From: Marinobacterium sp.
Lineage (GTDB): Bacteria > Pseudomonadota > Gammaproteobacteria > Pseudomonadales > Balneatricaceae
Assembly: GCA_030602245.1 (NCBI GenBank)
Contig: JAUWAC010000022.1
Coordinates: forward strand, 1 to 34,305
Direction of reading: 5' to 3'
DNA: 34,305 nucleotides
Shown here: piece by piece, positions 16,169 to 24,698 of the stretch
How the letters are laid out: every line of letters starts with the position of its first letter
Position numbering within the stretch: the stretch's first letter is position 1
Notes under the pieces: model-generated
Told to the model about the DNA's origin: nothing
Seen by the model: the letters and a program-made list of their open reading frames with translations, nothing else
The model's database searches: none
Position numbers and translations under genes: made by a program

Positions 16169-17335
16169 GTGAGTGCAGAAAAATGGAGCGCGCGGGCTCG
16201 CGCCATCGATTCGTTCAAGGTGATGGATCTGCTCAAGCGCGCCCGTGAGCTGGATGATCTCGGTTTCGACGTCATCCACATGGAAGCCGGTGAGCCGGAC
16301 TTTGCCACCGCTGCGCCGGTTGCGGCAGCGGCCCATGCGGCGATCGAGGAGGGCCGGATTCAATACACGCCGGCGGGCGGTATTGCACCGCTGCGCGAGC
16401 GGATCGCGCGCTATTACGCTGAGCGTTACGGGATCGACCTCGGGCCGGAACGGGTACTGGTTACGCCCGGTGCCTCAGGCGGTCTGCTGCTGGCGTTCGC
16501 GCTGCTGGCGGAGCAGGGGCGCCGGTTCATGATGGCTGACCCCGGTTATCCCTGTAATGCACAGTTCCTGCGTCTGCTCGAGGCGCGGGCACAGCGGGTG
16601 CGGGTCGATGCGTCCACCAACTTCCAGCTCACCGCGGAGCTGGTGCGTGAGCACTGGGATGAGCAGACCGCCGGCGTCCTGCTGGCCTCGCCGGCCAATC
16701 CGACCGGGGCCGTCGTGCCGCCCGACGAGATGGCGGCGATTTCGGCCACGGTACGTGAACTCGGCGGTGAGCTGATCGTCGATGAGCTCTACCATGGCCT
16801 GACCTATGGCTTCGATGCCGAGACCGTGCTGGCGGTGGACGATCAGGCGCTGGTGTTGAACAGCTTTTCCAAATACTTCGGCATGACCGGCTGGCGTCTG
16901 GGCTGGGTTGTGGGGCCGGCCGACGCGGTTGCGGAGATGGAAAAGATGGCGCAAAACCTGTTCATTTCGCCGCCGACGTTATCACAGCGTGCGGCGCTGG
17001 CCGCGTTCGAACCTGAGTCGATCGAGATTTTCGAGCAGCGCCGCGCCGAATTCGGGCGGCGCCGGGATCTGTTGGTGTCGGGCCTGCGGGAGCTGGGCTT
17101 TGGCATCGCGACGCCGCCGCAGGGCGCCTTCTATGTCTATGCCGATGCCAGTGAGCTGACCGATGACAGCTTTGTCTGGTGCTGGTCGCTGCTGGAAGAG
17201 GACAAGATCGCGGCCACTCCCGGCGCCGATTTCTCCCGCTTTGATGCCGAACGCTACGTGCGCTTCTCCTATACCACGGGCATGGATCGGATCGAGCTGG
17301 CGCTGGAGCGACTGGCGCGTCGGATCCGCGGCTAG
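16169..17335 (+). CDS. PLP-dependent class I/II aminotransferase
   Basis: This 388-residue fold-type I enzyme has YTPAGGIAPLRERIARYYAERYG near residues 66-88, the ASPANPTGAVVP substrate/PLP segment at 173-184, DELYHGLTYG at 205-214, and the PLP lysine Lys235 in NSFSKYFGMTGWRLGW. This pattern fits aspartate/alanine-type aminotransferases (AspC/AlaA-like subgroup I-gamma). The amino donor and acceptor cannot be told from sequence. An aminotransferase gene beside dksA is also found in pseudomonads (from memory). The gene is divergent from dksA and its last four bases overlap the convergent Rieske gene. Confidence 0.9.
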   Translation: MSAEKWSARARAIDSFKVMDLLKRARELDDLGFDVIHMEAGEPDFATAAPVAAAAHAAIEEGRIQYTPAGGIAPLRERIARYYAERYGIDLGPERVLVTPGASGGLLLAFALLAEQGRRFMMADPGYPCNAQFLRLLEARAQRVRVDASTNFQLTAELVREHWDEQTAGVLLASPANPTGAVVPPDEMAAISATVRELGGELIVDELYHGLTYGFDAETVLAVDDQALVLNSFSKYFGMTGWRLGWVVGPADAVAEMEKMAQNLFISPPTLSQRAALAAFEPESIEIFEQRRAEFGRRRDLLVSGLRELGFGIATPPQGAFYVYADASELTDDSFVWCWSLLEEDKIAATPGADFSRFDAERYVRFSYTTGMDRIELALERLARRIRG

Positions 17336-17649
17336 AGCTCGATCAGCACCTGTTCACCCTCGACCCGGCAGGGCACGGCTTCGAGCCGCTCGCCGGGGCA
17401 GGGGCCGGCGATACATTCGCCCCCATCGATGGTGAACAGGGCGCCGTGGGTGGCGCACTGAATATACTGGCGCTCGTAATCAAGAAACTGGTGTTCCTGC
17501 CACTCGAGCCGGATGCCGCGGTGCGGACAGAGGTTACGGTAGACGTACACCTGATCGCCGCGACGCACGGCAAACAGCGCCTGTGCGTCGACGTCGAAGC
17601 CGCGGCAATCACCGTCCGGCAGCTCGCTGAGAGGGCATAGTGGGCGCAT
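17332..17649 (-). CDS. Small Rieske [2Fe-2S] ferredoxin-like protein
   Basis: The 105-residue protein is a single Rieske domain. The cluster ligands are in CPHRG (residues 42-46) and CATHG (65-69), that is C-x-H and C-x-x-H, with GGECIAGPCPGERL downstream. There is no membrane segment or signal peptide, so it should be a soluble cytoplasmic electron carrier of the type seen with dioxygenases, but no oxygenase is nearby. Partner and role are unknown. Its TAG overlaps the end of the aminotransferase gene (17332-17335), so the two messages are antisense at their 3' ends. It diverges from the ABC permease gene. Confidence 0.88.
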   Translation of the reverse strand: MRPLCPLSELPDGDCRGFDVDAQALFAVRRGDQVYVYRNLCPHRGIRLEWQEHQFLDYERQYIQCATHGALFTIDGGECIAGPCPGERLEAVPCRVEGEQVLIEL

Positions 17650-17740
17650 CGGGCCTCCCGGGTTGCGCCTGCGGCGGGCAGGCGAAAGCGTTGTTATTCG
17701 ACGCTATGATACTGTTTTCACAACCGAATCAGGAGACGTG

Positions 17741-18760
17741 TTGTTGCAAGCCTTCGCCCAGTCGCCGGTCCTGTTCCGGGCGCTGCTGATACTGGCGTTG
17801 CTGCTGGCCTGTCTGGCCAGCCTGAACCTTGGCGCCTTCGACATCAGTCCCGATGCCTGGATTACCCCCGACAGTGATGCCGGCCGCGTGCTCTATCAGC
17901 TGCGCCTGCCGCGCCTGTTGTTGACGCTGTTTGCCGGCGCGCTGCTGGGAGCGACCGGTGCTGCGGCGCAGGCGTTGTTCCGCAATCCGCTGGCGGATCC
18001 GTCCCTGATCGGTGTCTCGGCGGGTTCGGCGCTGGCGGTGGTGAGCCTGATGGTGCTGGCCGGTGGCTGGCTGCGCCTGCACGGTATCGATCTGCTGGCG
18101 ATGCCGCTGGCCGCGTTCGGCGGTGGTCTGGCGGCCACGCTGCTGGTGATGCGGCTGGCGCGCACGCTGTCCGGTGTGTCGGTGACCACGCTGCTGCTGA
18201 CCGGCATGGCGGTCAATGCGATCGCCAGTGCCGGTATCGGCATGCTGAAGTATCTGGCCGACGGTGTGTCGCTGCGCCAGGCCAGTTTCTGGCTGCTGGG
18301 CAATCTGGCGGTCGAGGGCTGGCTGCCGGTGCTGGTACTGATGACGATCGCATTTCCGGTGCTGATGCTGCTGGCCCGCGAGGGACGCGAACTCAATGTG
18401 CTGCTGCTGGGGGTGTCTCAGGCGCAGCTGCTTGGGGTCGATGTCGAGAGTCTGCAGCGCCGGCTGGTGCTGCTGTGTGCGCTCGGGGTCGGCGCCGTGG
18501 TCGCGTTCGGCGGCCTGATCGGCTTTGTCGGTCTGATCGTGCCCCACCTGGTGCGCCTGTTGTGCGGACCGGACAACCGCTATCTGCTGCCCCATTCAGC
18601 ACTGCTCGGGGCGCTGTTTCTGGTCGTGGCCGATCTGTTGTCACGGCTGCTGGTGGCGCCGGCGCAGTTGCCGATCGGGATTCTGACGGCGCTGGTCGGC
18701 GGCCCGTTCTTCCTGCTCATTCTGCTGTCGCGCCTGAACGCGGGGGCACGTCATGCTTGA
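17741..18760 (+). CDS. FecCD/BtuC-type ABC permease (iron, heme or corrinoid uptake)
   Basis: The 339-residue protein is a multi-pass permease of the BtuC/FecCD/HmuU group, with about ten membrane segments. It carries RLPRLLLTLFAGALLGATGAAAQALFRNPLADPSLIG near residues 60-95 and the family signature GGLIGFVGLIVPHLVRLLCG near the ATPase-coupling helix. I chose the TTG at 17741 (or 17744), because AGGAG at 17731-17735 is correctly spaced; the open frame begins at 17663 without a ribosome site. It overlaps the ATPase gene by 8 bases. No periplasmic binding protein or TonB receptor gene is in the window, so the substrate is open; HmuU-type heme import is the closest match. Confidence 0.87.
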   Translation: MLQAFAQSPVLFRALLILALLLACLASLNLGAFDISPDAWITPDSDAGRVLYQLRLPRLLLTLFAGALLGATGAAAQALFRNPLADPSLIGVSAGSALAVVSLMVLAGGWLRLHGIDLLAMPLAAFGGGLAATLLVMRLARTLSGVSVTTLLLTGMAVNAIASAGIGMLKYLADGVSLRQASFWLLGNLAVEGWLPVLVLMTIAFPVLMLLAREGRELNVLLLGVSQAQLLGVDVESLQRRLVLLCALGVGAVVAFGGLIGFVGLIVPHLVRLLCGPDNRYLLPHSALLGALFLVVADLLSRLLVAPAQLPIGILTALVGGPFFLLILLSRLNAGARHA

Positions 18761-19535
18761 GGCGCGTCAGCTCAGTTACGGTCATGGCGATGCGCGCCAT
18801 CTGGCGCCATTCGATCTGACGCTCGCCGGTGGTGAGCTGAGCGTGGTGCTCGGTCCCAACGGCGCCGGAAAGTCTACCCTGCTGGGGTTGCTCAGCGGTC
18901 TGCTTCGGCCCGCAGCCGGCGAGGTGAAACTGCTGGGACAGCCGCTGCAGCGCTACGATCTGCGCCAGCGGGCGCAGCATCTGGCGGTGTTGTTGCAGCA
19001 GCAGCCGCTGGACTTTGCCTTCAGCGTACGGGAGGTGATTGCGATGGGTGGTTACCCGCTGAATCTGTCGGCGCCGGAGCAGGACGCGCGCATCGCGCAG
19101 CTGGCGCAGGCGCTGGATCTGGACGCCCTGCTGGCGCGCAGTTACCTGACTCTGTCCGGGGGTGAAGCGCAACGGGTGCAGCTGGCGCGGGTGCTGGCGC
19201 AGCGCGGCCGTGAACCGTCGGTGATACTGCTCGATGAGCCGCTTGCCGCGCTGGATCTGCGGCATCAGCATCAGGCACTTGAATTACTGAAGACGCTGGT
19301 GGCGCAGGGCTACGCGGTGTTGTGCGTGCTGCACGATCTGAATCTGGCGGCACACTATGCCGATCGCGTGCTGTTACTGCGCGACGGGCAGCTGGCGTAT
19401 CAGGGCACCGTCGATGCGGTGATGCAGGCCGAGCGCCTGTCGGCCCTGTTTGAGGTGCAGATCGAACGCCACCGTTGCGACGATGGTCGACCGCTGTTTA
19501 TCAGCCGCGGTCGCGGCGATGCGGTGTGCGGCTGA
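18753..19535 (+). CDS. HmuV/FhuC-type ABC transporter ATP-binding protein
   Basis: The 260-residue ATPase has Walker A GPNGAGKST at about 34-42, the Q loop at LLQQQP, the signature LSGGEAQRVQLARVL at about 133-147, Walker B VILLDEPLAALD and the switch histidine in VLHDLNLAAHYAD. The domain order and the tail (FEVQIERHRCDDGRPLF) resemble HmuV, the heme-import ATPase. The ATG overlaps the permease end by 8 bases, so both should be translated together and form one importer. It ends 3 bases before the convergent kinase-like gene, leaving no room for a terminator between them. Confidence 0.87.
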   Translation: MLEARQLSYGHGDARHLAPFDLTLAGGELSVVLGPNGAGKSTLLGLLSGLLRPAAGEVKLLGQPLQRYDLRQRAQHLAVLLQQQPLDFAFSVREVIAMGGYPLNLSAPEQDARIAQLAQALDLDALLARSYLTLSGGEAQRVQLARVLAQRGREPSVILLDEPLAALDLRHQHQALELLKTLVAQGYAVLCVLHDLNLAAHYADRVLLLRDGQLAYQGTVDAVMQAERLSALFEVQIERHRCDDGRPLFISRGRGDAVCG

Positions 19536-19538
19536 GCT

Positions 19539-21071
19539 TCAGTCGATCAGTTTCTGCCCGCGCAGCTGGGCCAGCAGCTGTTCGATCGCCTCGTCATCAC
19601 GGGTATCCACATCCAGCGTCTGCAGCTGCTCCTCGGCGGTGATCGGGTGCAGCAGCTCGAGCTGGCGCCGCATCACCTCGATATCGGCATCGGACGGATC
19701 CAGCCCCTCTTCCGCACGGCGCTTGAGGCGTGCCTCGATCAGTTTCTGGTCGCAGTGGCAGCTGATGATGCGCAGCGGGATCTGCTCGCGTGCCGCCATC
19801 TGCCGGAACAGCGTGCGGGCGCGCAGGCGGATGAAGGTCGCATCGACCACCACCGGCAACCCGGCACGCAGCATCAGCCGGGTCGTATCGAGCAGCCGGT
19901 TGAAGGTACGCAGGTTCATCTGCGGGCCGTACAGGTCCAGCTGCTCGCTGCGCAGGGCTTCGCGGTAGATCCGCTTGCGCTCGACGTCGGAGCGGATGCG
20001 AATGGCACGCATCGCCTCGAACAGTCGCGCGCTGAGATAGCTTTTGCCGCTGCCGCTGATGCCGTGCATCAGCAGCAGGAACGGCTCGCGGGGGGTGCAG
20101 TAGCGCTCGGTCAGGTGCAGGTAGTGGCGGAACGTCGCGATGTCCGGACGCTCGCCGAGCAGCGCGACCTTGGCGCGGACCATCGACCGGTATGCCTTAT
20201 AGAAATCGAGCAGCACCAGCCCTTCGTAATCGCCGGTCAGTTCCAGATAGCGGTTGAGCAGCCGGTTGGCCCAGCGGAACTGTCCGTTCGCCTCCAGGTC
20301 CATCAGCAGGAACGCCAGATCGCAGAGGGTGTCGATCCAACGGAACTGCAGGTTGAACTCGATGCAGTCGAACAGGCGCAGCTGATCGTGGTACAGGGTG
20401 ACGTTGCCCAGATGCAGATCGCCGTGACACTCGCGCACGTGGCCCTGACGCTTGCGTGCGATCAGGGTCTCGGTCAGGGCAGCGAAGCGCGCCTGTGTGT
20501 AGCGCTCAAGGCGCTCGAGCAGCGCGGTATCGTCGGCGGACAGCAGGTCGCGGTTGGGCGGTGAATAGTTGTCGAACACGACGCCGGCAATGGTATCCGG
20601 CTCGCCCCAGGGGCTGTCCTGCGCGACGATCGGGATACGCTGGTGAAAATCGGCAATCTGCTCCGCCAGGACGTCGATCCACTGGGCCTGGAACTGGTGG
20701 CGTTCGAGCAGCTGGTCGAGGCGCTGGTTGGACTCGAACTGGCGCATGCGCACGGCGTATTCGATCGGTGCGCTGTCATCACCCAGACGTGGTTCGCCAG
20801 CGCTGCCGCTGATTGGCACCACCGCTTCGTAGATATCCGGTGCCAGCCGCTGATTCAGGCGCAGTTCCTCTTCGCAGCAGTAGCGTCGCTGCTCGAGGGT
20901 GGTGAAATCGAGAAAGCCGAAATTGACCGGTTTCTTGATCTTGTAGGCATATTCGCCGGTGAGCAGCAGCCAGGAGATGTGGGTCTCGATCAGCTCGATC
21001 TGCGAGACCGGGTGTGGATACAGCTCCGGCTGGCGCAAGCGGTCGATCAGTTCTGGTACCATGGCGCGCAT
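19539..21071 (-). CDS. Two-domain protein: APH-like kinase plus P-loop kinase
   Basis: The 510-residue protein has two parts. Residues 1-325 look like an aminoglycoside-phosphotransferase/choline-kinase fold, with a lysine in YAYKIKKPVNFGFLDF, the catalytic-loop-like HGDLHLGN at 216-223, and FDCIEFN with the metal aspartate. Residues 330-510 form an AAA/zeta-toxin-like P-loop kinase domain with Walker A GISGSGKS at 337-344, SDVERKRIYRE, VVDATFIR and a lid-type arginine region. A gene of this kind lies next to mrcB in pseudomonads too (from memory). The substrates of both domains are unknown to me. It diverges from mrcB; the ATG at 21071 has no clear ribosome site, and Met4 is an alternative start. 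Confidence 0.8.
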   Translation of the reverse strand: MRAMVPELIDRLRQPELYPHPVSQIELIETHISWLLLTGEYAYKIKKPVNFGFLDFTTLEQRRYCCEEELRLNQRLAPDIYEAVVPISGSAGEPRLGDDSAPIEYAVRMRQFESNQRLDQLLERHQFQAQWIDVLAEQIADFHQRIPIVAQDSPWGEPDTIAGVVFDNYSPPNRDLLSADDTALLERLERYTQARFAALTETLIARKRQGHVRECHGDLHLGNVTLYHDQLRLFDCIEFNLQFRWIDTLCDLAFLLMDLEANGQFRWANRLLNRYLELTGDYEGLVLLDFYKAYRSMVRAKVALLGERPDIATFRHYLHLTERYCTPREPFLLLMHGISGSGKSYLSARLFEAMRAIRIRSDVERKRIYREALRSEQLDLYGPQMNLRTFNRLLDTTRLMLRAGLPVVVDATFIRLRARTLFRQMAAREQIPLRIISCHCDQKLIEARLKRRAEEGLDPSDADIEVMRRQLELLHPITAEEQLQTLDVDTRDDEAIEQLLAQLRGQKLID

Positions 21072-21103
21072 TCTGTCGATAAAGCCCGGATTATACTGAC
21101 ACG

Positions 21104-23428
21104 ATGAGTAAAAAGAGAAATAGCCGCCGCAAACCGGGGCGTCAGCGCTCAGGCACCTGGTTCAGGGCGCTGCTGGGGCCGTTGTTGAAGCTGGCGCTTG
21201 TCCTGCTGGTGCTCGCCGCGGCGGGGCTGGTCTATCTCGATGCCCAGATCCGTGACAAATTCGAGGGCAAGCGCTGGGCGCTGCCGGCGAAGGTCTATGC
21301 CCGTCCGCTCGAGCTGTATCCCGGTCAGGCGCTGAGCAGCGACGACTTTCGCCTCGAACTCAAGGGGCTCGGTTATCGCAATGTGACGCAGGTCAGCCGG
21401 CCCGGCAGCGCGCGCTGGTCCGGCAATCGGGTGGAGCTGATCACGCGTGGCTTTACCTTTCCCGACGGCGCAGAACCCTCGCGGCGGATGACGCTGGCGT
21501 TTGCCAACGGTCGTCTGCAGGCGATCCGGGATGAGCGGGGGCGCGCACTGTCGCTGGTACGCATGGAGCCGATCCTGATCGGTGGCATTTATCCACAGGA
21601 TAACGAAGACCGCGACCTGATTCGGCTCGAGGATGCGCCGCCGATGCTGCCGGCCGCGCTGATTGCGGTGGAAGACCGCAATTACTACAGCCATCACGGC
21701 ATTTCGCTGAAGGGGATCGCCCGCGCCATGTGGGTCAATATCCGGGCCGGCAGTTTCGTGCAGGGTGGCAGTACGCTGACGCAGCAGCTGATCAAGAACT
21801 TCTACCTGACCGCCGACCGTACGCTGGCGCGCAAGCTGCTCGAGATGCCGATGGCGGTGCTGCTCGATCTGCACTACAGCAAGGACGAGATTCTCGAGGC
21901 GTATCTGAACGAGGTGTATCTCGGTCAGTCCGGCGCGCGCGCGATCCACGGTTTTGGCATGGGCAGTCAGTACTATTTCGGCCGGCCCGTCGGCGAGCTG
22001 AGTCTGGCGCAGGTGGCGCTGCTGGCCGGGTTGGTCAAGGGCCCCTCCTATTATGATCCGCGCCGTCACCCGGAGCGGGCGCTGGAACGACGCAATCTGG
22101 TGTTGCGTCTGTTGCGCGATCAGGGCCGGATCGACGAGGCGCAGTACCAGCGGGCCACGGCGGAGCCACTCGGTGTAGTGGAAAAACGCGGCCTGCAGAA
22201 AGGCGCCTACCCGGCCTATCTGGATCTGGTCAAGCGGCAGCTGCGGGAGGAGTATCGCGAGGAGGATCTGAGCAGCGAGGGACTGCGCGTGTTTACCGCG
22301 CTGGATCCGCTGGTGCAGGCCCGTGCTGAGCGGGCGCAGAGTGAGACGCTGAAGCAGCTCGAGAACCGCTATCGCCAGAAGGCCGGCGAACTCGAGAGCA
22401 GTATGGTGGTGACCGACCCGCAGACCGGTGAAATCCTCGCCGTGATCGGCGGTCGTGACACCCGTTATCAGGGCTTCAACCGTGCCCTCGATGCCCTGCG
22501 ACCGATCGGTTCGCTGGTCAAGCCGGCGATCTATCTGGCCGCGTTGGAACAGGGGTACACGCTGGCGTCGCAGATCGAGGATGAGGCGTTTGAGCTCAAG
22601 CTGCCCAACGGTGATGTCTGGGCGCCGGACAACTTCGATCACCAGAGCCACGGCATCATTCCGCTGCATCACTCGCTGTCGCGCTCCTACAATCAGTCCA
22701 CGGCGCGGCTGGGGCTGGATGTGGGGCTTGAGCACGTCATCGACATGCTGCGTCGACTCGGTATCGAGCGCGACCTTAAACCCTACCCGTCCCTGCTGCT
22801 GGGGGCGCAGGCGCTGTCACCGCTGGAGGTGGCGGGCATGTATCAGACGCTGGCGGCCAATGGCTTCCGCATGCCGTTGCGCGCCATTCGCGCGGTGACC
22901 GATGCCGAGGGTCATGAGCTGTCGCGCTATCCGTTCCAGCTGCGCCAGCAGGTGGAGCCGGCGCTGGTGCACCTGATTCAGTATGCGATGCAGGAAGTGG
23001 CGCGCGAGGGAACGGCACGTTACGCCTATTCGGTGCTGCCGCAGAACCTTAATATTGCCGGCAAGACCGGCACCTCCAACGGCCAGCGCGACAGCTGGTT
23101 CGCCGGCTTTGCCGGCAACCGTCTGGCGGTGGTCTGGGTGGGCCGTGACGACAACGCGAGCCTGCCGTTCACCGGTTCCGGCGGAGCGCTGCGGGTGTGG
23201 ACCGATTTCATGCGGCGCGAGCAGCCGGAGCCGTTCTATGCCACCCGGCCCGAAGGGGTCGAGTATGTCTGGATCGACGAGGCCACCGGTCTGAGGTCCG
23301 ATGAACGCTGCGAAGGTTCGCAGCAGCTGCCGTTCATCGTCGGCACCGCACCGCAGCGCAGCGTCGATTGTGGTCAGTGGCGCCGCAGCGGCACTCCGCT
23401 GGACTGGTTCCGCAGCTGGTTTCAGTAA
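21104..23428 (+). CDS. mrcB: Bifunctional penicillin-binding protein 1B
   Basis: PBP1b polymerises and cross-links peptidoglycan on the outer face of the inner membrane. The 774 residues include a basic cytoplasmic head (1-20), one membrane segment (about 22-45), a UB2H-like region (about 65-150), and the glycosyltransferase domain with catalytic Glu190 in EDRNYYSHHG and GGSTLTQQLIKNFYL at 221-235. The transpeptidase domain has Ser470 and Lys473 (SLVK), SYN at 528-530 and KTG at 654-656. The UB2H region implies activation by the lipoprotein LpoB or a similar partner. The downstream lipoprotein gene is not LpoB-like in sequence I can recognise. The ATG at 21104 has no obvious ribosome site. 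Confidence 0.95.
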   Translation: MSKKRNSRRKPGRQRSGTWFRALLGPLLKLALVLLVLAAAGLVYLDAQIRDKFEGKRWALPAKVYARPLELYPGQALSSDDFRLELKGLGYRNVTQVSRPGSARWSGNRVELITRGFTFPDGAEPSRRMTLAFANGRLQAIRDERGRALSLVRMEPILIGGIYPQDNEDRDLIRLEDAPPMLPAALIAVEDRNYYSHHGISLKGIARAMWVNIRAGSFVQGGSTLTQQLIKNFYLTADRTLARKLLEMPMAVLLDLHYSKDEILEAYLNEVYLGQSGARAIHGFGMGSQYYFGRPVGELSLAQVALLAGLVKGPSYYDPRRHPERALERRNLVLRLLRDQGRIDEAQYQRATAEPLGVVEKRGLQKGAYPAYLDLVKRQLREEYREEDLSSEGLRVFTALDPLVQARAERAQSETLKQLENRYRQKAGELESSMVVTDPQTGEILAVIGGRDTRYQGFNRALDALRPIGSLVKPAIYLAALEQGYTLASQIEDEAFELKLPNGDVWAPDNFDHQSHGIIPLHHSLSRSYNQSTARLGLDVGLEHVIDMLRRLGIERDLKPYPSLLLGAQALSPLEVAGMYQTLAANGFRMPLRAIRAVTDAEGHELSRYPFQLRQQVEPALVHLIQYAMQEVAREGTARYAYSVLPQNLNIAGKTGTSNGQRDSWFAGFAGNRLAVVWVGRDDNASLPFTGSGGALRVWTDFMRREQPEPFYATRPEGVEYVWIDEATGLRSDERCEGSQQLPFIVGTAPQRSVDCGQWRRSGTPLDWFRSWFQ

Positions 23429-23455
23429 CGACTGATGGAGATGACAGGGATTCCC

Positions 23456-24037
23456 ATGAAACGAATCGCTTTGACACTGGGTACGCTGCTGTTGGCCGGG
23501 TGTGTCGGCCCCAATCCTTATGTGACGCCGGTGGAGGATCGCAGTGGCCAGCGCGGCCCGACGCCGCCCCCGGGCAGTGTGCAGCCGGCCGAGCCTGCGC
23601 CGGGTGTCAGCGTGCAGCCGGTGGACGAAGTGCCGGTGTTCCGCCCACAGCGGGCGGACACCGATACCACTGGCAGTGCCGTCACGCCGGCACCGGTCGA
23701 ACCGCAGAGTGCGCCGCGCAATGCCGCGGTGGTCGCGCTGCTCGACGGGGCGCAGCAGGATACCGCCGGTGGCGATCTGCGGGCGGCACAGAACCGGCTC
23801 GAGCGGGCGCTCAGAATCGCGCCGCGTGATCCACAGGTGTATTACCAGCTGGCGGATGTACAGCGCCGGATGGGGCAGTTCCTGCAGGCGGAGCAGGTGG
23901 CGCTGAAAGGGATCAACGTGGCCAGCGGCCAGCCGCAGCAGTTGCGCCGGCTCTGGAGCCTGGTGGCGTTGATTCGCAGTGATGCCGGCGATTCTGCCGG
24001 TGCCCGGGCCGCTCAGCAGGAGGCGAGTCGCTACTGA
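23456..24037 (+). CDS. TPR-containing lipoprotein
   Basis: The 193-residue product begins MKRIALTLGTLLLAGC, a lipoprotein signal with the acylated cysteine at residue 16. A Pro/Gln-rich, low-complexity linker follows (about 17-85), then roughly two TPR-like helices pairs (about 95-165; RNRLERALRIAPRDPQVYYQLADVQRRMGQF-type pattern, with A/L/Y at the helix contacts). I chose the ATG at 23456 because AGGGA is 5 bases upstream; the frame is open from 23435. It follows mrcB by 27 bases and is probably cotranscribed. A periplasmic TPR lipoprotein next to PBP1b could assist cell-wall synthesis, but that is inference from position. Confidence 0.82.
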   Translation: MKRIALTLGTLLLAGCVGPNPYVTPVEDRSGQRGPTPPPGSVQPAEPAPGVSVQPVDEVPVFRPQRADTDTTGSAVTPAPVEPQSAPRNAAVVALLDGAQQDTAGGDLRAAQNRLERALRIAPRDPQVYYQLADVQRRMGQFLQAEQVALKGINVASGQPQQLRRLWSLVALIRSDAGDSAGARAAQQEASRY

Positions 24038-24077
24038 GCGGCGCCTTCGAGCTGCACGTGTCTCGCTGGCCCGGCCC

Positions 24078-24698
24078 TCATGCGTTGGCAGTGCGCGGCA
24101 GCAGTTCGCGCTGGATCGCGACGCTGAACAGTACCAGCGCCAGTGCAGACAGCACCCGGAACGTCGCCGGGTCGTGTTCGAGGGCGATGGCCATCGGGCT
24201 GGTCAGCGCAAGGCCGGCGCCCAGTACGGCGCTGCCCGCCAGTGCGCTCAGGCGGGCACGGCGGCTGAAACAGGCGGCGCCGTAGAGTGCCGCCAGGGTG
24301 CAGGCCGCCCCCATCAGTTGCGTGTATTCGACCCCGTACCCCATCTGCCGGGTCAGCTCGAAAAACGCGAACAGTCCCAGCATCAGGCGTCCCCAGCCAG
24401 CCGCCGACCAGAACTGGCGGCGTCCGACGCCAACCAGTGCGGCGCCCAGAAACGGCAGCCCGATATAGACGCCGAGGTTCTGCGCCATGCGCCGCACGAC
24501 CGCGAGATCGTTCTGCGCATCGTTCGGCAGCAGTTGTGTCAGCACCGCAACCGCGATGAAGGCACAGGCCAGCGCCCAGCTGCCGAGCAGCACCTGAGCA
24601 TCCCCGACGCGAGGCCGGGTGCGCAGCGCCCAGGCCGCGCTGCCGGCAGCGGCCAGCAGCAGGGCGAGGTCGGCTGCGAGAGTGGTCAGATCCATCAT
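24078..24698 (-). CDS. Multi-pass membrane protein of unknown function
   Basis: The 206-residue protein has about seven predicted membrane segments (starting with [21 protein letters not shown]) and no motif I recognise. A short loop [18 protein letters not shown] lies between the second and third segments. The ATG at 24698 overlaps the hemL stop as ATGA, showing close coupling, and fixes the start; the open frame upstream only runs through hemL. It is the last gene of clc-thiE-hemL-orf. Its role could relate to the tetrapyrrole or thiamine genes upstream, but nothing in the sequence shows it. Confidence 0.7.
   Translation of the reverse strand: MMDLTTLAADLALLLAAAGSAAWALRTRPRVGDAQVLLGSWALACAFIAVAVLTQLLPNDAQNDLAVVRRMAQNLGVYIGLPFLGAALVGVGRRQFWSAAGWGRLMLGLFAFFELTRQMGYGVEYTQLMGAACTLAALYGAACFSRRARLSALAGSAVLGAGLALTSPMAIALEHDPATFRVLSALALVLFSVAIQRELLPRTANA

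Noticed and set aside
17682..17712. Fur box or promoter before the ABC permease
   Set aside because: TATGAT at 17705 is -10-like, but no -35 box at proper distance and no convincing Fur match was found.
21149..22735. Minus-strand 528-codon frame
   Set aside because: Antisense to mrcB, whose glycosyltransferase and transpeptidase motifs are complete.
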